DNA of 64,000 bases, taken from assembly GCF_001553785.1 (NCBI RefSeq), contig NZ_LOJP01000014.1, positions 105,467 through 169,466 on the forward strand, written 5' to 3'. Position 1 is the stretch's first letter; each line of letters opens with the position of its first letter. Under the pieces are notes generated by a model that ran no database searches, was not told where the DNA came from, and saw only the letters and a program-made list of their open reading frames with translations. Below, in pieces: positions 33,647 through 41,559 of this stretch. The stretch comes from Actinoplanes sp. TFC3 (lineage in GTDB: Bacteria; Actinomycetota; Actinomycetes; Mycobacteriales; Micromonosporaceae). Made by a program: the position numbers and the translations under genes.

Positions 33647-34186
33647 ATGACTGTGTTGCCGATCAAGCTGGTGGGAGATCGGGTGCTGCGCACCCCGGCC
33701 GCACCGGTCACCGACTTCGACGCCGAGCTGCGCAAACTCGTCGACGATCTGAGCGAAACCCTCGCCGACAGCCAGGGGGCTGGGCTGGCCGCGCCGCAAC
33801 TCGGCGTCAGCCTGCGCGTGTTCGCCCTGGCCCCGCAACTCAGCGACGGCAAGGTCGACCACCTGGTCAACCCGGTGCTCGAGTTCCCCGACGAGGAAGA
33901 TCAGGACGGCTTCGAGGGCTGCCTGTCCATCCCCGGCATCTACCTCGACACCCGTCGCCGGATGAACGTGGTGGCCAAGGGCTACACCAAGCGCGGCGAC
34001 CCCCTCCAACTCGTCGGCGAAGGCCTGCTGTCGCGCTGCATCCAGCATGAAACCGACCACCTCGACGGCGTGCTGTTCATCGACCGCCAACGCCCGGGCC
34101 AGCGCGAACGCCTGCTGACCACGATCCGCGAGGCAGCCTGGGCGCAGGGCGTGCCGATGCCCGAGGTGCGCACCAGCCCGCACTGA
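33647..34186 (+). CDS. def: peptide deformylase
   Basis: Metalloenzyme of 179 residues that removes the N-formyl group from new proteins. The three family motifs are present: GAGLAAPQLG (motif 1), EGCLSIPG with the metal-ligand Cys (motif 2) and QHETDHLDG with the two metal His and catalytic Glu (motif 3). The ATG at 33647 is preferred with GGTAGG nine bases upstream; a TTG three codons earlier is an alternative. Adjacent genes are unrelated and no fmt gene is near. Confidence 0.95.
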   Translation: MTVLPIKLVGDRVLRTPAAPVTDFDAELRKLVDDLSETLADSQGAGLAAPQLGVSLRVFALAPQLSDGKVDHLVNPVLEFPDEEDQDGFEGCLSIPGIYLDTRRRMNVVAKGYTKRGDPLQLVGEGLLSRCIQHETDHLDGVLFIDRQRPGQRERLLTTIREAAWAQGVPMPEVRTSPH

Positions 34187-34337
34187 GCAACCCCGGATCA
34201 AGGGTGGCCGATGTGCGGGACCCGCCGCGATCGGAGGATCACGGCCCACCCGATTGGACGATGGCGAGCCCATCGACTATGGTGTGTATGACGCCGTTGC
34301 GAGTTCTTCCCCCGTGGAATTCGCAGCGGCGTTTTAA

Positions 34338-34461
34338 CTGCCCTCAGGCTTTACTGCCCTCAGGCTTTACCGCCCTCAGGCTTTACCGCCCTCAGGCTTT
34401 ACCGCCCTCAGGCTTTGCTGTTCTCAGGCTTTACTGCCCTGAGGCTTTACTGTCCCCAGGC
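34338..34461. repeat. 16-bp tandem repeat array (about 7.7 copies)
   Basis: Unit CTGCCCTCAGGCTTTA: seven full copies (34338-34449) with CTG/CCG variation and two divergent copies, plus a partial eighth to 34461. Each unit contains GCC-CTCA-GGC, which can form a small hairpin. The period is not a multiple of three and no start or gene depends on it. It overlaps the 3' end of the CGNR remnant. Confidence 0.9.
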
Positions 34462-34668
34462 CGGGTCTCTGCGTGCGGCGTTCCCGGTAGGCGTGCATTT
34501 TGGCGCGGCTGCCGCAGATGCTCATCGTGCACCACCGGCTGCGCCCCGCCGTAGTGCCGCCCCCGCCAGGAGATTCCGGGCCTCTTCATCCACCGGTACG
34601 CCCACCTGTCCCTCGCACGCGTCCCGGATCGCCTCGCGCACCGGTGTGGCAGTCTCCACCGTCCCCAT
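34424..34668 (-). pseudogene. frameshifted CGNR zinc-finger gene remnant
   Basis: On the minus strand, 34668-34522 encodes a 48-residue frame (MGTVETATPVREAIRDACEG start) and a second frame contains WCTMSICGSRAKMHAYRERR (starting near 34534). The WC-x-M-x-x-CG-(N/S)-RAK-x-x-x-YR pattern is the C-terminal core of CGNR zinc-finger transcription factors. Neither frame covers a whole protein and the sequence runs into the tandem repeats, so the gene is broken. Homologues are about 190 residues. Confidence 0.5.
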
Positions 34669-34818
34669 GCCCACCCGCCGGATCCGCCGCCTGCGGCACA
34701 CCTAGTCGGCTGTGGACGCGCCGGGAACCCCGCTGCGTCAGGGTGCCGGGCCGGGTGAGGCGCTGGTCTAAGGTGAATTCAGCCCACCTTCGGTTCTGTT
34801 TCCGGGAGTCCAACCACC

Positions 34819-34869
34819 ATGAGTGACACCACCCGATGAACGACACCGCTCGATGAACGACACGGCGCC
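34819..34869 (+). repeat. 17-bp triplication creating two 6-residue mini-ORFs before the ECF sigma gene
   Basis: Three copies of a 17-base unit (ATGAGTGACACCACCCG, ATGAACGACACCGCTCG, ATGAACGACACGGCGCC). Because the period is not a multiple of three, copies 1 and 2 encode MSDTTR and MNDTAR, each ending in TGA that overlaps the next ATG (ATGA). The third ATG (34853) starts the sigma factor. Only the first ATG has a good Shine-Dalgarno (GGGAG, 34804-34808). Confidence 0.75.
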
Positions 34870-35446
34870 GGTGGAGGACCTGGCCCGGCTCGTCGGCCTG
34901 GCGCTCGAGGGCAACCATCCCGCGTGGAACCGCATCGTCGACCGCTACAGCGGGCGGGTCTGGGCGATCTGCCGGATCCATGGCCTCGGTACGGCGGACT
35001 CCGCCGACGTCTTCCAGCAGACCTGGCTGCGGGCGCTGGAGAACCTGAGTGCGCTGCGCGACCCGGAACGCTTGGGGGCCTGGCTGGGCACCACCGCTCG
35101 CAACGAGGCCCGGGCCACGCTGCGCCGGGGCCGGCGGACGCAGCCGGTTGACGATCTGTGGCTGCTCGACCGTGAGGCCGGCCCGGATCATGACCCGGAG
35201 CGCCCGGTGCTCACGGCCGCGCGCGATGCCGAGCTGTGGGACGCCTTCGGCCAGCTGGGCAAGCGCTGCCAGGAGGTGCTGCGGGTGCTGATCGTCGACG
35301 CCGAGGACCGCCGCCCGTCGTACGAACTGGCCGCCGCGGCGCTCGACATGCCGATCGGCAGCCTCGGCCCCACCCGCAAACGCTGCCTGAATCAGTTGCG
35401 CCGATTCCTGACAGAAGGTATCGACGGCCAAACTCGGGAATCGTGA
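34853..35446 (+). CDS. ECF-type RNA polymerase sigma factor
   Basis: Sigma factor of 197 residues made of region 2 (NRIVDRYSGRVWAICRIHGL, then DVFQQTWLRALENLSALRDP) and region 4 (LWDAFGQLGKRCQEVLRVL ... ELAAAALDMPIGSLGPTRKRCLNQLRRFL), with no region 3. No anti-sigma with a clear zinc motif is adjacent; the next gene is a small unknown protein. The ATG at 34853 is the last of three tandem ATGs; translation is probably coupled through the preceding mini-ORFs. Its genomic neighbourhood includes two proteases. Confidence 0.88.
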   Translation: MNDTAPVEDLARLVGLALEGNHPAWNRIVDRYSGRVWAICRIHGLGTADSADVFQQTWLRALENLSALRDPERLGAWLGTTARNEARATLRRGRRTQPVDDLWLLDREAGPDHDPERPVLTAARDAELWDAFGQLGKRCQEVLRVLIVDAEDRRPSYELAAAALDMPIGSLGPTRKRCLNQLRRFLTEGIDGQTRES

Positions 35447-35498
35447 CAGTGACGAACGCGCCACGCAACGCGTTTTCCCCCCGCCCCGAGGAGACACC

Positions 35499-36032
35499 GT
35501 GACGGATTCAGTCGAGCCCGGCGACGACCTCGCCCCGGACGACGAACGGCTGCTCGCCCGTCTGGAAGCGATGTTCCGCGACGTGGATCCGGCCCCGGCC
35601 GACCTCGTGACGCTGGCCCAGCAGAGCTTCATCCTGCGCGCCCTCGACGCCGAGTTCGCCCAGCTCGTCGAGGACTCCGCCACCGCCACCGCCGAGCCCG
35701 CCGGCAGCCGTGCCATGGCGGTTCGCGGCCCCGGTGCAGCCCCGCCGCCCCGCCAGCTGACCTTCCAGGTGGTCGACGAGCGCGGCAACGACGAGGTGGT
35801 CATCGCCGTCCAGGTCGAGTCGATAGGCGGTCGCCGCCGCCTCACCGGCCACCTGGCCCCCCGAGGCCCAGCCGCCATCGAGGTCCGCCAGCCCGCCGCC
35901 ACCGACTCCCGCCACGTGGACGCCGACGGCCGCGGTCTGTTCGTCGTCGAGGACGTCCTGCCCGGTCCGATGAGCCTCACCCTGCGCCGCGAAGGCTTCC
36001 CCGCCGTGGCCACCCAATGGACCTTGGTCTGA
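35499..36032 (+). CDS. unknown protein linked to ECF sigma factor, 177 residues
   Basis: A soluble protein with a helical N-terminal half (DERLLARLEAMFRDVDPAPADL, FILRALDAEFAQLVED) and a strand-rich C-terminal half (VVIAVQVESIGGRRRLTGHL ... GLFVVEDVLPGPMSLTLRREGF) resembling a carboxypeptidase-regulatory-like beta-sandwich. The function is unknown. It starts 52 bases after the sigma gene with CGAGGAG upstream of its GTG, so it is probably cotranscribed. It may be an anti-sigma or adaptor; that is inference from position only. Confidence 0.65.
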   Translation: MTDSVEPGDDLAPDDERLLARLEAMFRDVDPAPADLVTLAQQSFILRALDAEFAQLVEDSATATAEPAGSRAMAVRGPGAAPPPRQLTFQVVDERGNDEVVIAVQVESIGGRRRLTGHLAPRGPAAIEVRQPAATDSRHVDADGRGLFVVEDVLPGPMSLTLRREGFPAVATQWTLV

Positions 36033-36043
36033 GCCGCTGGGTT

Positions 36044-36068
36044 CTGTTTCGCAGGGCCTGCGAAACAG
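36044..36068. terminator. 25-bp palindromic bidirectional terminator
   Basis: Perfect 12-bp arms (CTGTTTCGCAGG and its complement) around one base, between the convergent stops at 36032 and 36071. The same TTCTGTTTCGCAGG core occurs at 5222-5234, and TTCTGTTT also at 34795 and 43319, each time near a gene end. Confidence 0.6.
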
Positions 36069-36070
36069 GC

Positions 36071-36541
36071 CTAGTCATCGAGGACGAAACTCACTTCCTC
36101 CACGCCGTCCCCGGCCGCCGGCGCCTGCGCCACCCGCCGGAACCCGCACTTCTCCAACACCCGTATCGACCCCCCGTTGTGCGCAGCAACATGAGCACCC
36201 AAGGGCCGATCCTCGATTTCCCGTACGAACAAAGCCAGCGCCCGGCTCGCCACACCCCGCCCCCAGAACTCCCGCCCAACCCAGTACCCGAGCAGCCGCA
36301 TCCCCTCGCCGGGCCAGCTCGTGAGGTAACCGGCAACCTGGTCGCCGACGTCGATCGTGCGCATGACGACGCCGGGGGCGGGGCGGATCTTCGCCCAGTG
36401 CGCGTCGAAGGTGGCGCGGTCCCGGGCGGGGAAGGCTGCCATTGCGGTGGCCTGCGGGTCGGATTGGTGCTGGAAGAAGACGTCCAGGTCGCTGTCGGCT
36501 ACTTGGCGCAGGCGGATGCTTGGTTCTGGGGCTAATGACAT
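36071..36541 (-). CDS. GNAT-family N-acetyltransferase
   Basis: Cytosolic acetyltransferase of 156 residues (RimJ/RimL-like). The acetyl-CoA loop is in YWVGREFWGRGVASRAL, and VAAHNGGSIRVLEKCGF is the typical C-terminal motif. Substrate unknown. The ATG at 36541 follows GGGGAAA. It lies inside the ECF/protease cluster but on the opposite strand from the sigma gene; whether it belongs to the system is unclear. Confidence 0.85.
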   Translation of the reverse strand: MSLAPEPSIRLRQVADSDLDVFFQHQSDPQATAMAAFPARDRATFDAHWAKIRPAPGVVMRTIDVGDQVAGYLTSWPGEGMRLLGYWVGREFWGRGVASRALALFVREIEDRPLGAHVAAHNGGSIRVLEKCGFRRVAQAPAAGDGVEEVSFVLDD

Positions 36542-36799
36542 TTGTGGTTTCCCCGCTTGGTTGGTGGTGCGTGGGTGCGGCGGGGTCATCATGCCGGGTT
36601 GCGGGGCCGGGCCGGCCGGACACCCAGCGAGAAGCGGCCGGATCCCTGCGGCGAACAGCGGCGTTGAGGTGACCGTCCCCAGCGAGGTCGCGGGTGAGCT
36701 GGGGCTTGGCAGGCGGGGTGGAAGGGCAGTTGGGGTCCACGGGGCCGCAGGGGCACCCGCCAGCGATCACCAAGGCGCAAACCCGTACAAAGAGCCGGG

Positions 36800-36835
36800 A
36801 GCCGGCGGCCTCACCCCTCCGAGAGGCCGCCGGCT
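36800..36835 (-). terminator. terminator of S8 protease gene
   Basis: 13-bp perfect arms (AGCCGGCGGCCTC and complement) with a 10-base loop, just downstream of the protease stop at 36843 on the minus strand. The rest of the 301-base gap 36542-36842 holds nothing else that could be supported. Confidence 0.75.
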
Positions 36836-36842
36836 GGTCTGC

Positions 36843-38195
36843 TCAGACCGGGGTGCCGGGCAGGATGTGCACCACTGCGCCCAGCCCCGGTGCCGTGGGC
36901 CGTCCGGCGATGAGCTGGTTGAACGCCTGGTGCGGGGTCAGGGACGGGTCTTCGCCGCACAGGGCTGCTACCGCGCCGCTGATCTGGGGGGCGCTGAAGG
37001 AGGTGCCGCTCCAGGTGGCCCAGGAGTCGGGGCCGAAGGTTACGTCGGTGCCGATGTTGTCCTCCGGGGGGAGTTTGCCCTCGACGAAGGTGCTGATGAT
37101 GCCCACTCCCACCGCTGCGCAGTGGACCCAGGTGCCGCGGTTGGTGAACGTAGCGGGGGTGAGGTCGCTGTTGAGGGCCCCCACCGCTTTCACGCCGGGG
37201 AAGGCTGCCGGGTAGAGGGGCAGGTCACGGCCGTCGTTGCCGGCGCTGGCCACGATCAGGGTGTTGGGGTGTTCGGCGGCGATGTGTGCCACCGCCTCCT
37301 GCATGGCCAGCGGGGGGATGCCGTCGACCGCTGGGGCGCCGAAGGAGGCGTTGATGATCAGGCGTTCGCCGCCCGCGTCCTCGGCGGCCTTGATGAGCAT
37401 GTCAGCGGCGGCTTCGTCGGTGCCCAGGCCGTCGGTGGTGGTGAACCGGTACACCGACACGTCGGCGTCGGGGGCGATCTGGCGCACGATGCCGGTGCTG
37501 AACGTGCCGTGCCCGGCGAACCAGTCGATGCGGTCGAACGGGGCCAGCACGTTGATCGGGTCGGTGCCCTCGCGGACCACCCCGCTGTCCCAGCCGTCGT
37601 CGCGGGGCTGGGCGGTGATGCCGGTGTCGATGAGGGCCACCCGGACCGGGGCGGTGGCGCCGTTGGTGGCGAACGGGGCCGGGGCGACGGTGCTGCCCGG
37701 GTAGGAGTTGCCCTTGGTGACATAGCCGAGCGGGACGATCGCGTTGATGTTCGCGGTCACGCCGTCCTCGCGGCACAGCCGGCGGGCGTCGGCGCGCAGG
37801 GCTGCGGCGTTCTTGCCCCGGCTGCGGAACACCCGGGTGCGCCGGTGCCGGCTGCGGCCGGGGCGGTCGGCGGGCTCGTAGTCGCGCAGCAGGTCCGCCA
37901 GGCGCCGCGCGGCCTGCGGGGTGGCATCGACGACCAGGTCACCGGCGGCGGCCAGGCTGGCGCGGTCGCCGCCGGGTTCGAGCAGGAAGTGCACGAAGTC
38001 GGTGGCCTGGGCGGCGTCGGCGGCGCGCTGGCGGCGCAGAATCCGCTGGACGAACACGTCCTGCTCCTGACGGGCGGCCGGGTCCACGTTGGCGGCGGCC
38101 AACTTGCTGACCTGGCGGCGTACATCCTCCTGGTCCTGCGCGAGCTGCGCGGCGGTTCGCCGGTCGGGGAGCGGCCAGCGGGACGCGACGGTCAT
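36843..38195 (-). CDS. cytoplasmic subtilisin-like (S8) serine protease
   Basis: A 450-residue peptidase of the subtilase fold. The catalytic triad is Asp190 (RVALIDTGI), His229 (GHGTFSTGI) and Ser399 (SGTSFSAPQISG); the oxyanion Asn320 lies in VASAGNDG. There is no signal peptide, so it is predicted intracellular, unlike most subtilases. The first 180 residues are a charged helical region (LAQDQEDVRRQVSKLAA) that may be a pro- or interaction domain. GGGAGAAG precedes the ATG. It is divergent from the TPR-CHAT gene with only 59 bases between, so the two probably share control. Substrate unknown. Confidence 0.88.
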   Translation of the reverse strand: MTVASRWPLPDRRTAAQLAQDQEDVRRQVSKLAAANVDPAARQEQDVFVQRILRRQRAADAAQATDFVHFLLEPGGDRASLAAAGDLVVDATPQAARRLADLLRDYEPADRPGRSRHRRTRVFRSRGKNAAALRADARRLCREDGVTANINAIVPLGYVTKGNSYPGSTVAPAPFATNGATAPVRVALIDTGITAQPRDDGWDSGVVREGTDPINVLAPFDRIDWFAGHGTFSTGIVRQIAPDADVSVYRFTTTDGLGTDEAAADMLIKAAEDAGGERLIINASFGAPAVDGIPPLAMQEAVAHIAAEHPNTLIVASAGNDGRDLPLYPAAFPGVKAVGALNSDLTPATFTNRGTWVHCAAVGVGIISTFVEGKLPPEDNIGTDVTFGPDSWATWSGTSFSAPQISGAVAALCGEDPSLTPHQAFNQLIAGRPTAPGLGAVVHILPGTPV

Positions 38196-38254
38196 GGATT
38201 CTTCTCCCTTGTCATCGGTACTCTCGTGCTTCTGGGGAAGGCGGGGCGGCTTTC

Positions 38255-40855
38255 ATGTATGCAAATCTGCGAGATCAGGCTGACGCTGCCTACAACAGAG
38301 TCGTGGTCGATCCGGCCAGATACGCCGCGGAGGCCGAGAAACTGGTGGCGTACGCCACGGCGGCCGGCGACACCGAGGCGTTGGTGGCGAGCCTGCGGGC
38401 CGTCGCGTACGTGCGTCACGTCACCTTGGACAATGAGGGCGCCCGCCGGCTGCTCGACCGCGCGGTGCGGCTGGCGGACCGCAGTGTACTGTCCCGCCGG
38501 CTCGCCGATGTGCTGGTCACCCGTTCGGTGGCGCTGCAGGAGCTGGGCCGCTATGACGCCGCGGCCCGCGACCTGCGCCGTGCCGGGGACCTCGCCGACC
38601 CGGCCGGGCGGCCCGAGATCCGCTTCCAGCTAGCCGTGCTCGATCACAACCGGGGCCGGCTGGAGGACGCCGCGGGGGCGTACACGCAGGTGCTCGACGA
38701 TCCGGCCAGCCCGCCGGTGGTGTGGGTCAAGGCGGCCAACAACCTCGCCAACATCCACACCCTGCGCGGGCGCCCGGACGACGCGCTGGGCTACCTGGAC
38801 CGCGCCGCGGGGCTGGCCCGGGAGCTGGGGGCCCGCTACACCGCGATCGTGGCCAACAGCCACGCCTGGTCGAGCTATCACGCCGGGCGCCTGGCCGAGA
38901 GCGTGCGCCGCTTCGAGGAGGCCGGGCGTCTGCACGCCGAGGCCGGGCTGCCGCTGGGCGAGCATCACGTCGAGTATGCCGATGTGCTGCGTGACCTGCG
39001 TCTGCTCAACGAGGCGACGGTGGCGGCCCGCTCGGCGCGGGTGGAGTTCGAGAAGCACGGCGCCCGGTTGATGGCCGCCGAGGCGCGGCTGCGGTGCGCC
39101 CGGCTGGCGCTGGAACTCGGGGATTCGGCGACTGCCGTGGCGGATGCACAGGCGGCGGTGCGCGATTTCCGCCGGCAGCGGCGCCCGGCCTGGGCGGCGC
39201 GGGCCGCGGTGGTGGAAGCGGAGGCCCGCGCGGCTGTGGACGGTACGTCCGCAGCTGTCCTGCACCGTCTGCGCCGGGCGGCTTCCACGTTGGAACGCCA
39301 GGGCCTGCGCGAGGAAGCCGCCTATGCCCGGCTGGCAGCCGGGCGCGCCGCGCTGGCGCTGCACCGCCATGACACCGCCCGCAGCGAACTGGTGGCGGTC
39401 GGCGAACTCGCCAAGGGTCAGTCGCTGCTGGTGCGTCTGCGCGGTCACCTGGCCCGGGCCCTGCTGGCCGAGGCGGAGAACCCTGATCACGTGCTGCGAG
39501 CCTGCGTACGAGGTCTGCGCGATCTTTCCCGGCACCGCGCGGCGCTGCCCTCGCTGGAGTTGCGTGTCCTGGCTTCCGGGCACGGCGCCGAGCTGGGGGA
39601 GGTCGGGCTGCGCACCCTGCTGCCCGGCGGCTCGCCGGGGCGGATCTTCGAGTGGCTGGAACGCACCCGGGCCGCGGCGCTGCTGCGGGTGCATCCCCCG
39701 GCGACCGGGGTGGACGAGGACGTGGTCGCGTTGCGGCACGTCGAGCAGGAGTTGCGTGACGCCAGGCTGGACCGTGGTGAGGAACCGGCGGCGCTGCTGA
39801 GCCGGCAGAGCGCGCTGGAGGCCCGGATCCGCCGCCGCTCGTGGTCGGGGGAGCAGGGTGACGGCGGGGAGGCCACGGCCCCGGCGAGCCTGCCCGAGCT
39901 GCGGCGCTCGCTGGACGGGCAGTGGCTGGTCGAGTATGCGGTGATGGGGGAGCGGGTGCTGGCCGTGGTGGTGGCCCCGCGCCGGACGCGGGTGATCGAG
40001 CTGGGCACGGTGGCGGCGGTGCAGGGGGAGCTGGCGGCGGCCGAGTTCGGGCTGCGGCGGCTGCTCAGCGGCACCCGGTTCGGTGCGGCTGCGCGCACAG
40101 CCACCCAGGACGCGGTGGACGAGCTGGCCCGGCTGCTGGTCGAGCCGCTGGGGGTGCCGGCGGACGTACCGCTGGTCGTGGTGCCCTCGACGCAGTTGCT
40201 CGGTGTGCCGTGGTCCGCGCTGCACTCGGCGCCGGTGTCGGTGGTGCCGTCGGCGGGGCTCTGGGCGCACGCCCGCCGGGGCCGGGCGAGCGGGACGAAG
40301 CCGCCGGTCGTGGTGATCGCCGGCCCGGATCTCGACGGCGCGGGTGCTGAGGTCAAGGCGGTTGCGGGCGAGTACGACGGGGCCCGGGTGCTGCTGCCGC
40401 CGCAGAGCACCGCCGAGGCAACGCTGGCGCTGGTGAAGAACGCGGGGCTGGCTCACTTCGCGTGCCACGGCCGGTTCCGCTCGGACAGCCCGTTGTTCTC
40501 CGCGCTGCAACTGGCCGACGGGCCGGTCACCTTGTACGAGATGCTGGCTCACGGCATCGCCCCGCACCGGGTGGTGCTGGCGTCATGTCACTCCGGGGCG
40601 CAGCAGCCGTACATGGGAAATGAAGTGCTGGGTTTTGCCAGTGCCCTGATGTCGCACGGCAGCACCGGGGTGGCCGCGGCCGACGTGCCGATCCCGGATG
40701 GCGCGTCGGCGGGCGCGATGACCGTGCTGCACCAGCAGTTGGCCCGCGGTGAGACCATGCCCAGCGCGGTGTGGCATGCGCGCAGTGCCCTGGCCGAGGG
40801 CGGTGCCGAGGAGTACGTCGCCTGGTACGGCCTGACCGCTTATGGCCCCGGATAA
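38255..40855 (+). CDS. TPR-CHAT (caspase-like) protease
   Basis: A 866-residue cytosolic protein. The first 440 or so residues form TPR helical repeats (LADVLVTRSVALQELGRYDAAARDL, NNLANIHTLRGRPDDALGYL, VEYADVLRDLRLLNEATVAA). The C-terminal part, from about 600, is a CHAT domain, with the catalytic dyad His738 (HFACHGRF) and Cys778 (LASCHSG). CHAT domains are caspase-like peptidases fused to TPR sensors; the best-known case is the Craspase TPR-CHAT of type III-E CRISPR. No CRISPR genes are here. The start ATG faces the S8 protease gene across 59 bases. Its substrate may be the small sigma-linked protein or another unit (inference). Confidence 0.9.
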   Translation: MYANLRDQADAAYNRVVVDPARYAAEAEKLVAYATAAGDTEALVASLRAVAYVRHVTLDNEGARRLLDRAVRLADRSVLSRRLADVLVTRSVALQELGRYDAAARDLRRAGDLADPAGRPEIRFQLAVLDHNRGRLEDAAGAYTQVLDDPASPPVVWVKAANNLANIHTLRGRPDDALGYLDRAAGLARELGARYTAIVANSHAWSSYHAGRLAESVRRFEEAGRLHAEAGLPLGEHHVEYADVLRDLRLLNEATVAARSARVEFEKHGARLMAAEARLRCARLALELGDSATAVADAQAAVRDFRRQRRPAWAARAAVVEAEARAAVDGTSAAVLHRLRRAASTLERQGLREEAAYARLAAGRAALALHRHDTARSELVAVGELAKGQSLLVRLRGHLARALLAEAENPDHVLRACVRGLRDLSRHRAALPSLELRVLASGHGAELGEVGLRTLLPGGSPGRIFEWLERTRAAALLRVHPPATGVDEDVVALRHVEQELRDARLDRGEEPAALLSRQSALEARIRRRSWSGEQGDGGEATAPASLPELRRSLDGQWLVEYAVMGERVLAVVVAPRRTRVIELGTVAAVQGELAAAEFGLRRLLSGTRFGAAARTATQDAVDELARLLVEPLGVPADVPLVVVPSTQLLGVPWSALHSAPVSVVPSAGLWAHARRGRASGTKPPVVVIAGPDLDGAGAEVKAVAGEYDGARVLLPPQSTAEATLALVKNAGLAHFACHGRFRSDSPLFSALQLADGPVTLYEMLAHGIAPHRVVLASCHSGAQQPYMGNEVLGFASALMSHGSTGVAAADVPIPDGASAGAMTVLHQQLARGETMPSAVWHARSALAEGGAEEYVAWYGLTAYGPG

Positions 40856-40962
40856 CGCCGTGCAAGCCGCGTCACAAGGGGCAGGCCAACGCCCGGCGAA
40901 CGGTTCGTTAAGCATATTAAACCTATAGGAAATGCGGGTCGGTACCGGGTAGGCTGAGTCCC

Positions 40963-41535
40963 ATGACCGTCACCTCGGCCCGCCCTGACGTGCAAGCCCG
41001 CACCGCCACCGACGCCGCGTTCCGCCATCAGTTGGAACGCGACGCTGTCTGGAGCCGCATGATCTCCCCGGGTGCCCAGGTGCCCGATCTGCCCCTGGTG
41101 GAAGCCGACCTGGGCCCGATCTTCCTGCGCCGCCTGCTGCACACCGGCCCGCTCGTGCTGATCTTCTTCGCCCATGCCGGTGCCGCCGGCTGCGAACAGG
41201 CTCTCACCGCGTACGAGAAGAGTCTTTCCGGAATCGACGCGCACATCGTCGCGGTCAGCCCTCAGCGCCCCGAGCGCCTCGCCGAGCACAAACACCGCGC
41301 CGGGCTGAGCATGCTGGTCGCCTCCGACCCCCGCCACGCGCTGATCGACGCGTTCAACATCGGCTTCAGCAGCCCGGCCACCACCGCGGCGCTGGGCACC
41401 GGACGCTCCACCCTGCCCTACCCGGCGGTGGTGGTGGCCGGCCGCACCGGCGTGGTCCGCCTCGTTGACGTCCACTCCGACCGGAGCACCCGCACCGGCG
41501 CCCCGGCAATCGCCGAGGCGTTGCGGAACGGCTGA
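40963..41535 (+). CDS. AhpC/TSA-like (peroxiredoxin-fold) protein lacking the peroxidatic Cys
   Basis: A 190-residue thioredoxin-fold protein of the peroxiredoxin-like family. The segment LVLIFFAHAGAAGCEQALTAY aligns with the family's W-C-P-x-C: the first Cys is Ala74 and only Cys77 remains. Typical peroxide reduction by the first Cys is therefore unlikely. An AT-rich stretch (40910-40930, TTAAGCATATTAAACCTATAGG) precedes it and may be its promoter. Its 3' end carries a 24-base tandem duplication. Confidence 0.65.
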   Translation: MTVTSARPDVQARTATDAAFRHQLERDAVWSRMISPGAQVPDLPLVEADLGPIFLRRLLHTGPLVLIFFAHAGAAGCEQALTAYEKSLSGIDAHIVAVSPQRPERLAEHKHRAGLSMLVASDPRHALIDAFNIGFSSPATTAALGTGRSTLPYPAVVVAGRTGVVRLVDVHSDRSTRTGAPAIAEALRNG

Positions 41536-41559
41536 GCCGAGGCGTTGCGGATCAGCTGA
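41512..41559. repeat. 24-bp imperfect direct duplication at gene end
   Basis: GCCGAGGCGTTGCGGA-AC-GGCTGA (41512-41535) is repeated with three differences at 41536-41559. Each copy ends in a TGA-like sequence; the second overlaps the stop of the GNAT gene on the other strand. It looks like a recent tandem duplication that spans the stop of the peroxiredoxin-like gene. Confidence 0.7.

Noticed and set aside
34338..34461. Possible CRISPR array
   Set aside because: Units are contiguous with no spacers, and no cas gene is near.
38255..40855. Type III-E CRISPR Craspase component
   Set aside because: The TPR-CHAT architecture is shared, but no Cas7-11, Csx30 or CRISPR array is seen; only the general protease-sigma analogy is kept.
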